Source: Vanilla planifolia
Lineage: Eukaryota; Streptophyta; Magnoliopsida; Asparagales; Orchidaceae
Direction: 5' to 3'
Length of the DNA stretch: 64,000 nt
Assembly (NCBI GenBank): GCA_023846275.1
Contig: CM043877.1
Coordinates: forward strand, 17,652,607 to 17,716,606
Of this stretch, positions 37,338 through 52,300 are shown piece after piece. Within the stretch, counting starts at the first letter, position 1. Each line of letters begins with the position of its first letter. The notes beneath the pieces are model-generated. The model saw nothing but the letters and a program-made list of their open reading frames with translations, was not told where the DNA came from and ran no database searches. A program made the translations under genes and the position numbers.

Positions 37338-40300
37338 CTGTGATAACAAAAAAATATAATTCAATATAAACATTTTAAACAAGCTGCTTTGATGTTAGGA
37401 GTCAAATTCATTTTTGCAACCAAAATCATAGAAAAGTTCTAACATTTCACAATTTCATTTTCCAAAGATGGAATCAAAATGTAAGGATTTCCTTGTAAAA
37501 TGCCAATACCACATAAGATTTTGAGGTAGGATTCTAACACAGGTATTAAGGACCATATAATATCGCTTCCTACGGCCCAAATATCAGGAAGCATTGTGGA
37601 TTGCTTAAGCATACCTTTATCTAGTCAGTTGTTAGGGTGCATAGGCATGGTTTTTTTATCTAGGGATGAAAATATTATATATTTATAAGCCAATTTAGGT
37701 CTACTTGCAAAAAAAAACCTGAATGTTTTTAACACCATCAAGAAGTGGAGGCAAAAGCAAAAACAAAAACAGGCCGTATTATTTTGCAATCCAACAGTAG
37801 TGATGCATAAGGAAGTAAAAAAATGTTTTCTAGTATTCTAGTAGTCAGAGAATTCGAATAACAAAAAATGTTCCAAATAAGCCACAACAAAAGGAAGCCA
37901 TTGGACATACAAACAAGAGTCTAAATAAGCATGGTAAGAGCATGAAATTGCATGTTGAGTTGCTTAAACCATAATGGACCAATGTCATAAATATGGCATA
38001 ATACTTGCTCAATAGAGAATGCTTCATGGAATTTGAACTACTAGAAGAAGCATCACCAAGAAAAAAATTAGACCTAAACTACTTAACGATTTTTTAATAT
38101 TAGTCATATGCATATTCTGACTTAGTGCACAAAGAAAAACTTGATGCCAAATCTACGTAGTGCAACATCATTGAATATAGCATAAATAGTTTCAACAAAG
38201 CTGATAAGGAGAGCCAAATGTGATAGTTCTAGTAGAACCAAAAGTAATGGTTAAACACAAGCGACATGAAACAAGGAGGAAACCAAATGCAAGGGTTACA
38301 TGAGTTAATTTGCTGCAATAAAGCCAATAATTGATGCAGGAGGATGTTTATCGGGCGGTCTTGAACGTTATTGTTGTTTCAAGGGAAGTATTGAGAGGTA
38401 TTTGCATCAACTATGAAGCTATTGGAGTGGTCTTAAGGAGGTATCCAAAGATATTACGAATGTATAAAGACTAGCCATCAACGAAGGCCTCGTCGTATAA
38501 GTCACACAAGGCAGAATATAGTCTTGAAAGATTAGCTTGAGATGTTTTAACTCAATGAGTTTCATGGCGTGATATGATTTTGAGGAGAGAGCTCAAGATT
38601 TTAAAGACACATTGTATATGATAGCCTTGTGGATGGCATCGATAATTCATTGACTTGATAGGTATGAACTCAAGGTGATTTAAGAAGATTGGTCTTATGG
38701 AGATGGTTGGAGGTAATTTATGGTGTCAATGACCAAGCTCGAGGTGGTAGTTAATGGTTCAAACACTTGAGAGTAAGGATTGAGGTGTTTTTAAGAGTTG
38801 TTGAGGGGGTTTGGCCTCCTGGAAGAGATAATTGAACTTAAGGTGCCTTGAGGTGTTTTGGACTTTTGTGAGGCAAACATGAAAAAGTTGTTGGCTTCGA
38901 AGAGCAATCTAGAAGGCTTGGTTTTACAGGTCTTTGGAAGTATTGAGATGGTCAATCGATGGTCAAAAATATTCGCAAAGATAGCTTGTGAGGCATTCAT
39001 GAGGATTATCTAGACAAAGATTGATTCAAACTTCAAGTAGATCATGCCAAGATTGTAGATTGCACCATATTCTGAGATTGGCATAGCGTTGGAAATTTCT
39101 TAATCAGTATAATTTCGAATTTGAATTTGGATATTGTAAGGCTAGGATTTAGAATTTGTTTCTAATTCTATTTATATTAAATTTAATTGATATTTATCCC
39201 CTATTATGTTTATGTATAGGCCCTTAAACTATGCATAAAACCTAAGAAAGGATTAAGAGGGAGCAATCAAACAAGATTGAGAAATCAAATGTTGTGATTC
39301 TACTTATTTAATAGAAGACCATTGCAATTATTGAGAGAGAAGACAAAAAAGAAATTCATGAAAGGTGGTTGACCAACCTTATGGTCATATCTTCTTCATT
39401 TTATTGCTTTCTTTTCTTTCTTTTTTATGGTTATTAGTTTTTAGTCTCTATTGGAGAATCAAGGCTTCCAGAGTTCTGTTTTCACATGTAAGTTTCATAG
39501 AGGATAGAAGAGGTACGTCTCCTCTAGTACCAAAAAATTCGAGAAAAGGTCTTGGCCACATCTTTTATTGATGTATGGTATGTGTTTTGATTTTCTGTTA
39601 TATTGCCTTGCTTTGCTACTAACAACTAATCTCATATTAAAGCATTGATATCAAGTCAATGATGCATAAGTTTGATGGTCAAAATATGCTTTAGTTGGAG
39701 TGAAGGTCAATCCAGAGTGGACAAATTCTTATGTAAAAAGAGGTTTCTTAGGCAACAAGTTATGATATTGATAAACAAAGTCATGACTCTAACTCTATAA
39801 TATAAGTATTATGCACAACTTAAGCTCTCAAAGTATTAAACCCTTAACAATTACACTACTAGAAGAAAGAAAACTTTACTAAATAATGAGAGTAAGCAAA
39901 TATAAGGTAAAATAGTATTTAAGGGTTTCTAATGGAAAGAATTTGCCTACAAAGAGATATTCTTGCCCATATTAAACTTATAATTGTGTGCCTTTGTTGA
40001 GCATTGTTGAAGAAGGAGATTTGCACCTAGAACAACTTGATATAAAGATTGTTTTTCTCTCAAGGAATTTGGAAGAGGAAATTTTCATGATACAAACCAA
40101 CAACATTCAAATTATAAGAAAAGAAAAAAATATTGAGCTAGCCAAAGAAGAGTTTGTATGGGCTTAAGTAAGCTCTTAAATAATAGTGCATAGTATTCAA
40201 TATGTTCATGCATATCCATAACCATGCAAAGCATATAACTCTAATACTTTATGTAGATGACATATTGATCGTAGGGTGGAGTATGGAAAGAATCCATGAG

Positions 40301-43300
40301 CTAAAGATAAATCCACCAAAACATATAAAATAAAGGATATAAAAGGTTCTAGATAAGTTCAAATCTTTAAATGCTAGATTTGGGAATGTGCTACTAGATG
40401 ATTTCAAATTAAACAGTAAACAGTTGTTGAATACAACAAAAGAGTCAAAGTTCATAGCAAAATAGTTTTATGCTTCAATTGTAGAAGTCCTGCCTTGAAC
40501 TAGCCCATACATGAGGCTAAATGCTAAATGGTTAATCTATGGTAATAACATTGGAAAACAGTCAAATGACTTCTCCATTATTTGATGTAAACAATAAGTA
40601 TGGGTTTATGCTTCCAAAGGAATGGCACAACCTTAAGGGGGCATCAATATCCATGATCAATGAAATGTTAATAATTTTATAATAGATATTCAATAAAAAA
40701 AAGGAGGTTCCTAGGGTCAAATTCTTCTCTATTGAACTTTCTCCTTAACATGCCTCACATTCATTGAGAATTAAGAAGGATGATCAAACCTACAACAAAT
40801 TTTGTAAATCGCCATTTATCATAGTGTTCTCTAAACACGTCTTACTCTCTGGGCACAAGTCCATTTAGATCAATACCCAGCTTGAATGCTAAAAATACAT
40901 GTCACCATCTATATCACCTCTTTAAATCGACAAATCTTCCGAATGAAGGACCACATAATTATAATATGCTATTTCTCATAACATACATTGATAAAACCAG
41001 CACCTGAAAATGTGCAACACCTTCACAATAAATGTGTTTAAATACCTGCAAAATGTCAAAAACTTTTTCTGCAATATACTTTTGGTTCCAAGAAGCACCC
41101 TTTTGTTGTAGTTTATCAGGATGAAGGCACAGCAGTGCCTTTTGGTATGCTTTCTTAACTGATGGACCTTCTATTATATCAACCAATGGAACCTGTTTCC
41201 ATCCACTCTCTGGCCAAAGAATCTATAGAACAACAGAAAAATTAAGAAATACCAATGCTATTTTGAAACCCAAGTAACCTAAAGAAAGCAACTGGAAAGG
41301 TTGTCTTGGAAAAAAATAGAACTCCAAAATTATAGTAAATTAAATGCAGAAACTACATGAAAGTACAATTCTACAATAGGTCATGTAAAGTTTGAAGACA
41401 TTATTGTGATTTATTGTAAACAATGAATCCCAAGGAATCCATCAAGCATGAGTTGTTTTCACCTCCTTGTCACATGTGCAGTGTCACTACATGAAAGCAA
41501 TACAAAGAAGGAATCAGATACTTCCTATCGCAATATCAGCTAGACTTGGAAGTTTCACCAAGATAGAGTGTCTCCAATATTAAGCTTTTGACATCATGGG
41601 CAGGATCTTGAAAAAATAACAGAAGAGAAAACTGGAAGAGAGAAATGAGAAGCACCACTATTCATTAAGGAGAGAAAAATATTTTGTAATGCTATATTAA
41701 AAGAAAAAAATGGATAATTTTTCACAAATCTAACTTGGATATGTAGTAAAAATGCTGCAAGTACAGACACTGGGCAAAATTAGTAACACATTTAAAACAA
41801 TACTTAAGAAAAAAACTAGACCAACAGAAAACAGTCCATTTGTTTTCCTGACCATTCTTTACTTAACTTAGTGGTTCATAAGGTATCTTTGCGAGTTGAA
41901 GATAGGCATATGAATTACTAAAGATGAATGTCAACTATTGAAAAGAAGTGTATCGTGCTTTTCTTATTTTATTTTTAAGTCCTACATATGTTCACTGGTT
42001 GCAAGAAAAGTGTATTCCATTAATTGATCTAACCAAGGGGCTTACATATTGTAAGGTGGACAGAAGTGATCTGATATTCCCTTCCTTTCCTCTTGACCAT
42101 TCCCATACCCTTGCATCTAAGCCCTGAAAAAAAAGTAGAGAGCTACAAGAGTCTTTAGAAGCCCTCTATAGAAACAAGAAAAAAATTGGAGTCATGACAA
42201 AAGGGTTATCACTTCGATTTGTTCTTGCTGTGAAATGTTTTGTATCCCTTCAGTCCGATCTGACAACTGTTGTACCTGCACATAAAAAAAATAGAACTTT
42301 GTCTACGGGCATTTTGCGATAGTGATGGTACAGCAGAATTTATGAACCTTGAACAAAGTGATGGCAAAAGTTTCACACAATTTGAACTACAAAATCATGT
42401 ATGCATTCACAAAGCAATCATGGCTAGCTTATATAGTATTTACAGAAAGTCCAAAACAAATTTACAAGCCAATAAGCAAACAGCATTGATGTCAGTTGTA
42501 GAACCAAAGGACCAAGTGATGGAGAACAAGAAACTCTTTTGAAATTTCATTATTCTGAAAATTTGTCTTTTATCAAAATGGCAGTTGTAGAACATAGTTA
42601 TCAGATGAACTCATTAAAATTAATTTGTTGTCTCATTTCATTTATTTAATACTCTGTTGCATAGTTAATATTAAGTCTCATATTGCAAAGATTTTCTTCA
42701 CTAAAAATTGCCATGTCGTGACCTTAGTTTGCATGCACAACACATTACAGAAAACCAGATTCAATAAAAGTACCATGAAGAGTGACAAGGACGTATGGGT
42801 GGAAGTCCCTGTCAGAGAACAGCATGAATCAGAAACAATAGTAACCATCGCGGTAGGAGACACAAGGAAAAGGACAGGACATAAAAAACACAACATACAT
42901 ATCAAAATCTTTTCTGCCGAGGACAATAAGGTGATAGAGGAAAGAAAGATTTTTCTTCAAAAATCATAGGGACTCGGAGGGCAATAAATATATAAGTTGT
43001 AGATCAATAAGTGATCCAATTGCTCCTAAAAGTTTTACGTTATCTAAGTTGACTTGGTAGAGCTATGACACCAACATAGAGCTGCCCAGGAAAACCTCCA
43101 GTTGAATATAGATTAGAATGATGGTTTTGTTTGGAAAACTTGGAGGCCAAATCTTAGAACCTTTTGAGCATGAAAGTTGTGAGGAAAAATGTAACTAATT
43201 TGCCTAAAGTTTCATGCGATTTGGTAGGTGAAATGACTGAAAAACAGTGAAATTCAGAGAAAGACAGATTTTGCATATATGGCAAACAAGATGGATAACA

Positions 43301-46300
43301 TACAAAAAAAGAAGGGAAGTGATTAAATCTGACTAGAAGAAATGTGAAAAAGATTCAATGAATAAGGATATCCTGCAAAAATGCAAAACAATTGTTATTG
43401 AATTTTTTTTTTCTAAAGATAAACATTTATGCACAGTTGGCAAAATTTCATCCTAGCAAAGAGTAAGCTCAAAGATGACATCAGATGCATTTGCGAGTGC
43501 AATAGTGTTTGGGATACAAGCCAACTTTGGTGCACTTGCCACCAGAGCCAGGCATGGCATTCATTTGATAGACGATATCAAGAGGGCATAGTATTGCTCT
43601 CTCCCTTGTTGGGAACTTCCTTGGATAATTGTACCAAAGAGAAACATGCAATTTCAATAGGAGTAAGTACTCATGAGCTTTTCCTAAACCCGAGGCTAAA
43701 CCTCACCATAGAGTCCCCATAAGGATTAAATAAAAGACAATTGAAGAGTTGAGGGCAATTTGGTCTTTTGACAAAAGCTAGAATACCCCAAGCAATCTCG
43801 AGAACGTGCACAATGGTTCCTATTGGACTGCCCCGTGTAGTTCTAAGATCGCCCAAGCAATCCAGCCGTGACATATTCAATTTGTAATTCGAAGCTAACC
43901 TATCTCATCACCGCCAATGACCACCTTATCCAGGCCATCTCTAGGTTTTGTAGAAAAAAATGCAACCAACTCTAATTCAATCCAAATTGAACTAGAAAAT
44001 ATTTAGTACATTAAAAAACTAGCAAAAACATGCAATGCTCACCATAAATTCTCAAAATGCCTAATAATTTTGGTCTTAAGAATCACGACAAAAATATAAT
44101 CATCTTGCAAACATCATGTATTCATATACATAAATATAGGAGAAAGTACAAAAAATACACATACAAAAATAGTTTAGCCCTTAGATGGTCTTGTGTCATC
44201 TGTGAAGCCTAGTACTCAACTAGAATGACTTACAGGTGCATTGCATCATACCCTTTTTATGATTTTATAATTATAAATAATATATTCATCTTATATTTGT
44301 CTCTATAAGAATAATTGAGTTTCTATTATTAAAAAAAAACATTAGTTTAACAAAAAATACAATCATCATTATGACATCATATATTCATATACATAAATTT
44401 AAGTGAATGTACAAAAAATATACATACAAAAATAATTTAACCCCTAGATGACCATGTGTATTTTGTGAAGACTATTATTCATTTAGAATGATTCTGGTGC
44501 ATTGCATTACACCCTTTTTATGGCTTTATAATTATAGACAATATATTCATCTTATATTTATCTCTATAGAAATAATTGTGTTTCTATTATAAAAAACATA
44601 AGGAGTTTAAGGAATTCATAAATAGCTTTTGGAGCTCAAATTCAAATTGATTTTTTTAAAAATTGAGTATAGACCATTAATGGGGTGTGAGAGGGAACAA
44701 ATCCATGACCTTGTTAATCATTCATGAGATCTTCCCAATCATGCTTGCTAAAACCTACACAATCAATTTACTTAAGAGTAAATAATAATTAATTACAAAC
44801 AATGAAATTGAAAGTTTACATAGAAGCAAGAGATCCAAGTCCTAAAACATGAATGCTTATGACATTTACCATGAGTGACATGAAACAAAAACGAAGTGTT
44901 AGGAAGTTATTTTTATAAATGGAATAAATAAATTGCTCTTCACTAAAACATAATAAGTTTATACCTTATTATCATGAAATGATTGATTCATGATAACCTA
45001 AACGATGATAGGCTAAATATAACTGCATATGACAAAATTCTAAGACAAACAACTAAGGTATAAAAATATTACTAGTGTGTCATTATCTAAAATAGCCATT
45101 TAATCAAGAAACAAGGGTTTTAAGAAGATGGAATTAATCTTTTAAATTTAATATTTTCTTACATCACATAAAAATATATAAGAAATTATTTCCTAATCAT
45201 CCTGACTATGCAAAGAAAGAATTTATCTTAATCAATAGTATGTAATTACAATTATCCAAAAAAGTACGCATTTGAGAAAGGAATGTAATTAACTTCTTCA
45301 TGTTTTTTCTTAAATAAAGATACCCAAAGATCCTACAAATATTTAACACTCCCTGTTAAGTTGATAAATAGATATCAATCATTTCCAACTTTGGCTAAAT
45401 TCAAAACTTTATTTTTCAATGACCTTAATCAAAATATCTGTTTCTAGTCTTGTAGATGCAATATAAGTTAAGTTTATTCCTTCCTCGAACTCTCTCTTTA
45501 TGAAATTCTTATCAATCATCACATATTTCATACAATCATGCTAAACATTATTATTAACAATGCTAATTACAAGCTTACCATCATTTTAAATAATAATCAA
45601 TGTAACAATTAGAAGTTGCAGGTTATCAAACAATCTTTCTAACTATATCAATTCACAAATTCCTTGGGCAATTGCGACATATTTAGCCTCAATATTGCTT
45701 CGTGCAATTGATGGCTTACTCTTATTCCTCTAGGTTACTAAATCCCAACATATTCTAGTACAAAAACCTAATGTTGACTTGCTATCTTCATAAGAGGCAA
45801 CCTAGCCTGTATATGCAAAACCAACAATTCCAATATCTTCATTTTCCCTGAATAGTACCTTGTTTGGAGTCCCTTTCAGAAAACTTACTACAAAGATGCA
45901 ATCAAATGACACAAGGGATAAATAGATTAGATTTCTTACTACTCTTTGATATCTTCATTTATCAATCAGAGAGTCATCCCCCTTACTCTTTGCTTTTCAC
46001 CCATGCTTCAAGGAGGTTCTTGCTAATTTGCATCCAACCATACTAGTTTCTTTTAAAATGCCTAGGATTTACTTCCTTTGAGAGAGAGATATAACTTGCT
46101 TAGTCCTTGTCACTTCCATGTCAAGGAAGTATCCTATCCGACCAAGATCTTTTGCCACAAATTCTGATTTTAACTACAATTTTAGGTTCATAATTTTAGA
46201 ACAATAAATTACCAATAGTGATAATATCACTTATGTAGATGATCAAAATAGATTTATTGCCTATAGATTATTCATTATAAGGTATGATTGATTTCTTGCT

Positions 46301-49300
46301 TTAATTCCCACTTGCTGAGCATTGTACTTAATTTTATAAAAACCAAGCTCCTAATGATTTTTGAGCCCATAAAATGATATCTTCAATCAACAAACTCTTT
46401 CTGTTTTTCTTTTATTCGAATTCTAGTGACATTCTCATATATATTTCCTCGTCAAGATCTCCATTTAAAAATGTATTTTTTATATCAAATTGATTCAACT
46501 ACTAATTAAGGTTAACAATAATAAATAATATGATTCCAATAAAATTTAACTTTGCTACTAGTATAAATGTTTCTTCACATTCAATCCCATAAGTTTGTGT
46601 GAAAACTTGGACTAGCTGTGCTTAATGCTTATTACTGCTTCTATTATCCCTGCACTTAACAGAGAATACCCATTTGCAACAAATTATCTACTTATTAGTA
46701 AGCAAATCAACCACATCCCAAGTTCTATGCTCTATCTAGACTCATTTCTTCATGAACTACAGCAAACCATTTTGAGTTCAATATGAATTTTTAAACATTC
46801 CTTGGTATATTTACTCCATCAGCCTTGAAACTAGTGGCAAAATTTTGAGTATACCAAGAAGTTAAAGATTGGATATTTGGAGCAAAATCTCAGTCCTTTC
46901 AAAGAGAAATAGGATTGTCTAAATCATTATTGGCCATTGAATCACCTTCAAGACCTTGTTTGGGATCAAAAGATTGATAGTGTTGAAGAATGTCTTGATT
47001 TTTCAAAATAGACAATAATAAGCTTCTTAAGTGTCACCTCTTTCTCTTAATTTTTCTCAATTATGGGTTCACATATGAGGTCAAGAATAGCTTGATTAGT
47101 GGGTATAAGTTAGTTTGGAAAAAAATTTTCTGTTGAAGTTGGATGCAACACCTATGAATTGAATCTATCACACATTGAGAGTGAAATTGTAAGACTCCAA
47201 TTCTTAGTCACCAAATCACTCCCTCTAAAGAGATTCATTAGGGAAATAATGTTGATCTTCAAGGAATGTAATATCAGAAGTAGTTGAATGCCCCACAAAG
47301 ACACACTTTAAGGCTTATAGTTGAACCTTTTGGTGTTGAGAATCATGAATATGAACATAGGATGTAGCTAAATGCCTTTGAAGGAATAAGGATTAGCATA
47401 CCAATAAGAAGGCGTTGCTTCAACAAGAATTTAGTGGTGTTTAGGACTTTAGTACTTTAGATGATAGGCAATTAATCTAGTATGAGGTTGTAAAAATTGC
47501 TTCACCCCAAAAAGAATATGGAACAAAACTAAAAGACAAAATTGAATTAGCAACTGCAAAGCGATGATAATACTTTCTTCCATTAATATTTTTTTTGCTG
47601 AGAGGTATAAACAAAATATTTTGATCAAAGATATCAATCAGATACAAGTTATCTAATGAAATCATTTGAGAAGTACAACCATTATCAATATGTATTACAT
47701 CAATTGAAGTTTAAAATATATTCTAAACAAACTTAAAATTTTTTTTAAAAAAAAACACTAATTTTTACTATTCGATTATTAGATGTACTCAACACACCCT
47801 AACATGATCATCAATAAGAGTTACAAACGATCATGAACCTTACAAACATATGACTCTCTTTAGTCCCTAAAATTCACTATAAATCAAGTGAAAATGTTCA
47901 TATTTATAGGTTTAAGTCAAATGATGAGATTATGGTTACTTGGCAAGAATTTATGATTCACAATGAAAGAAAACAATCCTCTTACTAATAAAAAGATATT
48001 GAAAAAATAACATTAAGTGGAAATATTATTAAGATGACAAAGATTCTTGTAACAAAGAGTTACATTTGAATTAAAGAGTCTAGAATATTTGTTAAGATGA
48101 CCTTTCGAGATATAGCAGAGGTCGTTTTATTCTTTAGCACTATCAATCATCCTTCCCAAAAATTAGTATGAAAATATGCAATGAGAAGAGAAGAATATTA
48201 CTATATAATAAATAATTTTAATTAGTTTCCTATAGTAATAAATTGTATTTAATTTTATAACATGAAAAATAGAATTCAAACTTAGGATTGATATTAAAAA
48301 TTTTCCTTTGCAATAATAGGGGCTGCTTTTCCATCTATCACTGTTTCTTTCCAGTTTTTACCACCCTCTATATAATCCTCCGATCCTTAATTCCTATCAA
48401 GTTGTTCGATGCTTACACTATCCAATAGTTTTCAACAAATTTTGAATCAAATAAGAATTTTTAAATTTACCAACATAAGTCATAGATGCTGAAGGAGTTT
48501 GGGTGACCAATCCTTCTCCCTCTAGACTAATGTTTGCTTTATTGATGAGTTGGTGAAGCAATTTGATTTGTTTGTTGAACAAATTCAAGTTATTGCTCTT
48601 TGGATGTTCACTTTCAATAATGCATGCAGTCATTGTACACCTCTTCTTTGCTTTTAACTTCTAATTAACAAATATTCTATGGAGTTTACAAAAAATATCT
48701 CAAATATGATAAGGTTTATTGTAGTGCTCATACCACATTTTCTATATTTGGGTCATTTCACATTGCAGAATACTATCCCTCCCATGGATGGCAAGAAAAG
48801 AATTTTGGGAGGCACCATTCATTATAGAATATATGCTTAGGTGAAGCATTACTTGTCACTTGCTTTCTTCTCTCCTCATCTCAATTAAGGCATCCCAAAG
48901 CATTGGAAGAGGCTTGGTTCCAAGGAGATAGCCTCTAACTTCATTTAAATTAGGATGAAAATTGAGTAAGAAATAAAAAAATCTTCCTTTTTCAAGCATA
49001 TGTGTGTATTTTATGTTATCGTTCAAAGTTTCCTAGTTAGTCTCATAGACGAGATTCATTTTCTAACACAAATCAATTAAGACAATGAAGTAATCAAGAA
49101 CACTCATACCTCATTGTCTTCTTATGTGAAGCTTTGATCTGATCTCAAAATACTATGATATGTTCTCCAATTCTGAATAAATTTGCTGGACTACCTCTTA
49201 AATCTCATTGGCAATCTTATAGAATAGATAAATCTTCCTAATTGTTAGCTAAATTGAAGTTACGAGTCAAGCCATTACAATCAAGTTTTCTACTTCCAAA

Positions 49301-52300
49301 GCCATGCATCCAACATCTATGAGTAAAGCCATGGACTGAACTCTGTGAGCAAAGGCCTTTTGAACTTTCCATTTAAATTATTGAACCTTCCTTTTTTCTT
49401 GAAAAACTAATATGATTAATTGGAACCATTCATGAAAACTGGTCACATTCAATTGATGCGAAGTTATTCGAAGGAATGATTTTCCATGGGAGATGAAAAA
49501 AAAAAAGATGAAACAACTTAGAAGTTTGTTGTAGTTGAACACACAATTAACGAATCAACAATTCTTCTACCTTTTATGAACAGAAATTTTCACTTTCAAA
49601 CTCAAATCTACAAGACAAGGAAGAAAAGCCAACAAGAGGACAAACTAAACCCTTAGATCTACAGTAATAACAAGAGGAATGCCAAGAAGAAGGGTTCTCG
49701 TAGCAAAAAAAGACAATAATGTCACCAAGTTTTCTATTGTGACAACAATAAGGGGTAAACTGGGTGAGACCAAGTAAGAAAAAATTGAAAACTATTTCAC
49801 TAGCCATCAGAGATCAATCATGGCATTTATACCATAAAAAAATAGCTAAAGAAAGTGAAATTTATCACTTCAATCCAACATTTTCCTAAAATAGATAAAA
49901 ATATAAAAAATATTATTTTATAATCACAATAACTATATAAGAAAAAAATTAATCCAAATCATTATACATAATTACAATCATCATAGTTATCCAAAAATAT
50001 CTTCTTTAAAGAAAGAAAAGAAAAGATATTCTTTATCCATTTTCTTGAAAGGAGATCACAAAGAATCCTATCATATCTCTAAAAATGAAGATTCTAATAA
50101 ACGAAATAAGTTAAAAAGCTTAGACAAAAAATCATGGGCAACAATCACATAGCCCATGCAAGTGTGAGAAAGAAATAAAGAAAATATTGGCCTGACAAGG
50201 ATAAGGAACCACCAAATAACAAGATTAGGCCACTAATACAAACAAACATCATCACAATGTAATCAAACTTACGTGCCATTGAACTTCTACACATATCTCT
50301 TCTAGTACATTTACATAATATAAGAAAAAAACTGGAAAACCAAGCTCTTACGTGATCAATAACAACTAGTTTTATGTGATAGATTGAGTTTCTTAGTATT
50401 GTAAGCTCAAGAAAATGCATATACTATATAATAAGAAAAATCATACCAGATAACCCTCAATATCAACAGGAAAGTTCTCCTCTTTGCATGCTCCATCATG
50501 AGGGCCACTATGTGAGGTTTCTGCCATCCAATATTTTATTGTTTAGTACATTTTTTGCATAACTGAAGAATAACTACAAATTTGAAAACATGAAATGCAT
50601 GTGATTCTAGGAAAACACTTAAGCTTCCTGGTATTAGCTTTTTCCCATGTATGTACATTTTAATATGACAATCATCAGCATAGGAACCAACATTAGCCTT
50701 TTTTTTAACTATCTAGTACAGTCACCATGAAATCTCAATTTTGATTCTTCTTTAACTCAAAATTAGAGTCAAACATAGTATAATTTAATCTCTAGAATAC
50801 CCCTTTGTTCTGCCCCAATTTCCTTTTCATTTAAAGAAAGCCCATATTTCCTCTTTCTAGTTATATTCATTATAATATAGCACCTTATTGGAGAATTTTC
50901 CAACTACTATTGCAAATGCCAAGACAAACTTTTTCCCACAACTTTCTTAGGCAAATGCTATTATTGTTCTAGTGTAGTAGTTCCACAATTCAACTTTTTT
51001 AATTTACCAAAAACATGCATTGACATTTTCATCTACTCCCCACACTTTGACCCATGTAGCATACCTTGTCTTATAATAGCTTTTAAAATAGACATCTAAA
51101 TATCCATGATACTTTCTATTAATTGCTACCTTTGATACCACTAATTTTTTTTATCAATTTTTTTTCCAATAATTTACCTCCATTATATAGTCATTATCTT
51201 GTATGGATTGTTATTGCTCAGAAAAAGTCATTGCTTTTCAGAATAAGTCATTGAGAAAATGTGAAAAAAATATGCTTCACAAAGATGGAAGCAAACAATA
51301 GATCAAATATATTATTATGCTGAGGATCAAATCGTGCAACAAGAAGAGCATTACCAATAACTTTGTTTTTATAAAGCGTAGAAACAAATTTAAATAATTA
51401 ATAATATCCATCTTTTATCTTTGTGAAGAAATTCTGGCACCACCTACATATGCCGAACAACATCTATCAACTTGCTAGAGACTAACATCAACTTTTAAAA
51501 ATCCCTACAACAAAAAAACTGAGAACATGAACCAGCACCCACAACAAAAAAGAATATAAGCATTCTTTTTATTGTTTGTGTGATTGAGAATTTAAAGAGT
51601 AATCTTCACTTATAGCATATAAATATCAAGAAAAATGGTATTTTCTACATTTTAATGCTTTTTAATAGCAATTTCCAAGCATGTTAGTCACTCTTCATGG
51701 AATCCTAATTGCTCGAGGTTCATTTAATCAAGAATGCTTATATTCTTTATGCTATGCATGTAACCTTTCATAGAAATTGCATCTGATTAACCAAAAGATA
51801 AACATATATGGTCATATGTAATGGTAATTGTAAACAAGCAAAATGGTTGACGGATCTTAACAAAACTGATGAAAGTAACAGACAACATTATTCAGATTTA
51901 CTAGTATATATTGCTAATAATGCTTAAATTCCATATTATTGATTTTTTATAATTCTCAATTCAATTCCCTCTTTTTCATTGTTTTTTTTCTCTTTGTTAT
52001 ACTAGAACTATGTAAATAATTTCTTTACTTAGTTTTCCAGTTTACATGTGTTTGGTATCAAACTACACATACTTCCCTACCTTTCTTAAAGAATTCATAC
52101 AGTTAAATTCAATTAATTAAGAGGTCAAATAAACTGCAAAACAAAAGGTTCAGCAACTAATTAAAATATTTAAATGAACAAAAGACAATCTTATCTAGTT
52201 TGAGTCCATTTCCTAGGTTGTGAATACCAAGAATTTTGTTAAGTACAAATAAAAATAGATTTGGTTCCATATTGCTAGTTGAATTAGAAATAAAATCTTC

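Larger units (their letters stand above)
42276..50446. other. JAC1-like intron 6 (8.2 kb)
   Basis: 42276-44090 holds short open stretches (for example 42625-42969 and 43429-43722) without recognisable domains. 44090-44608 is a tandem duplication and about 45000-50080 a copia element in the same strand as the gene. The remainder is AT-rich spacer. Confidence 0.7.

Noticed and set aside
42625-42969. 114-codon + strand frame in JAC1-like intron 6
   Set aside because: Low-complexity translation with no domain, opposite to the gene strand; taken as chance.
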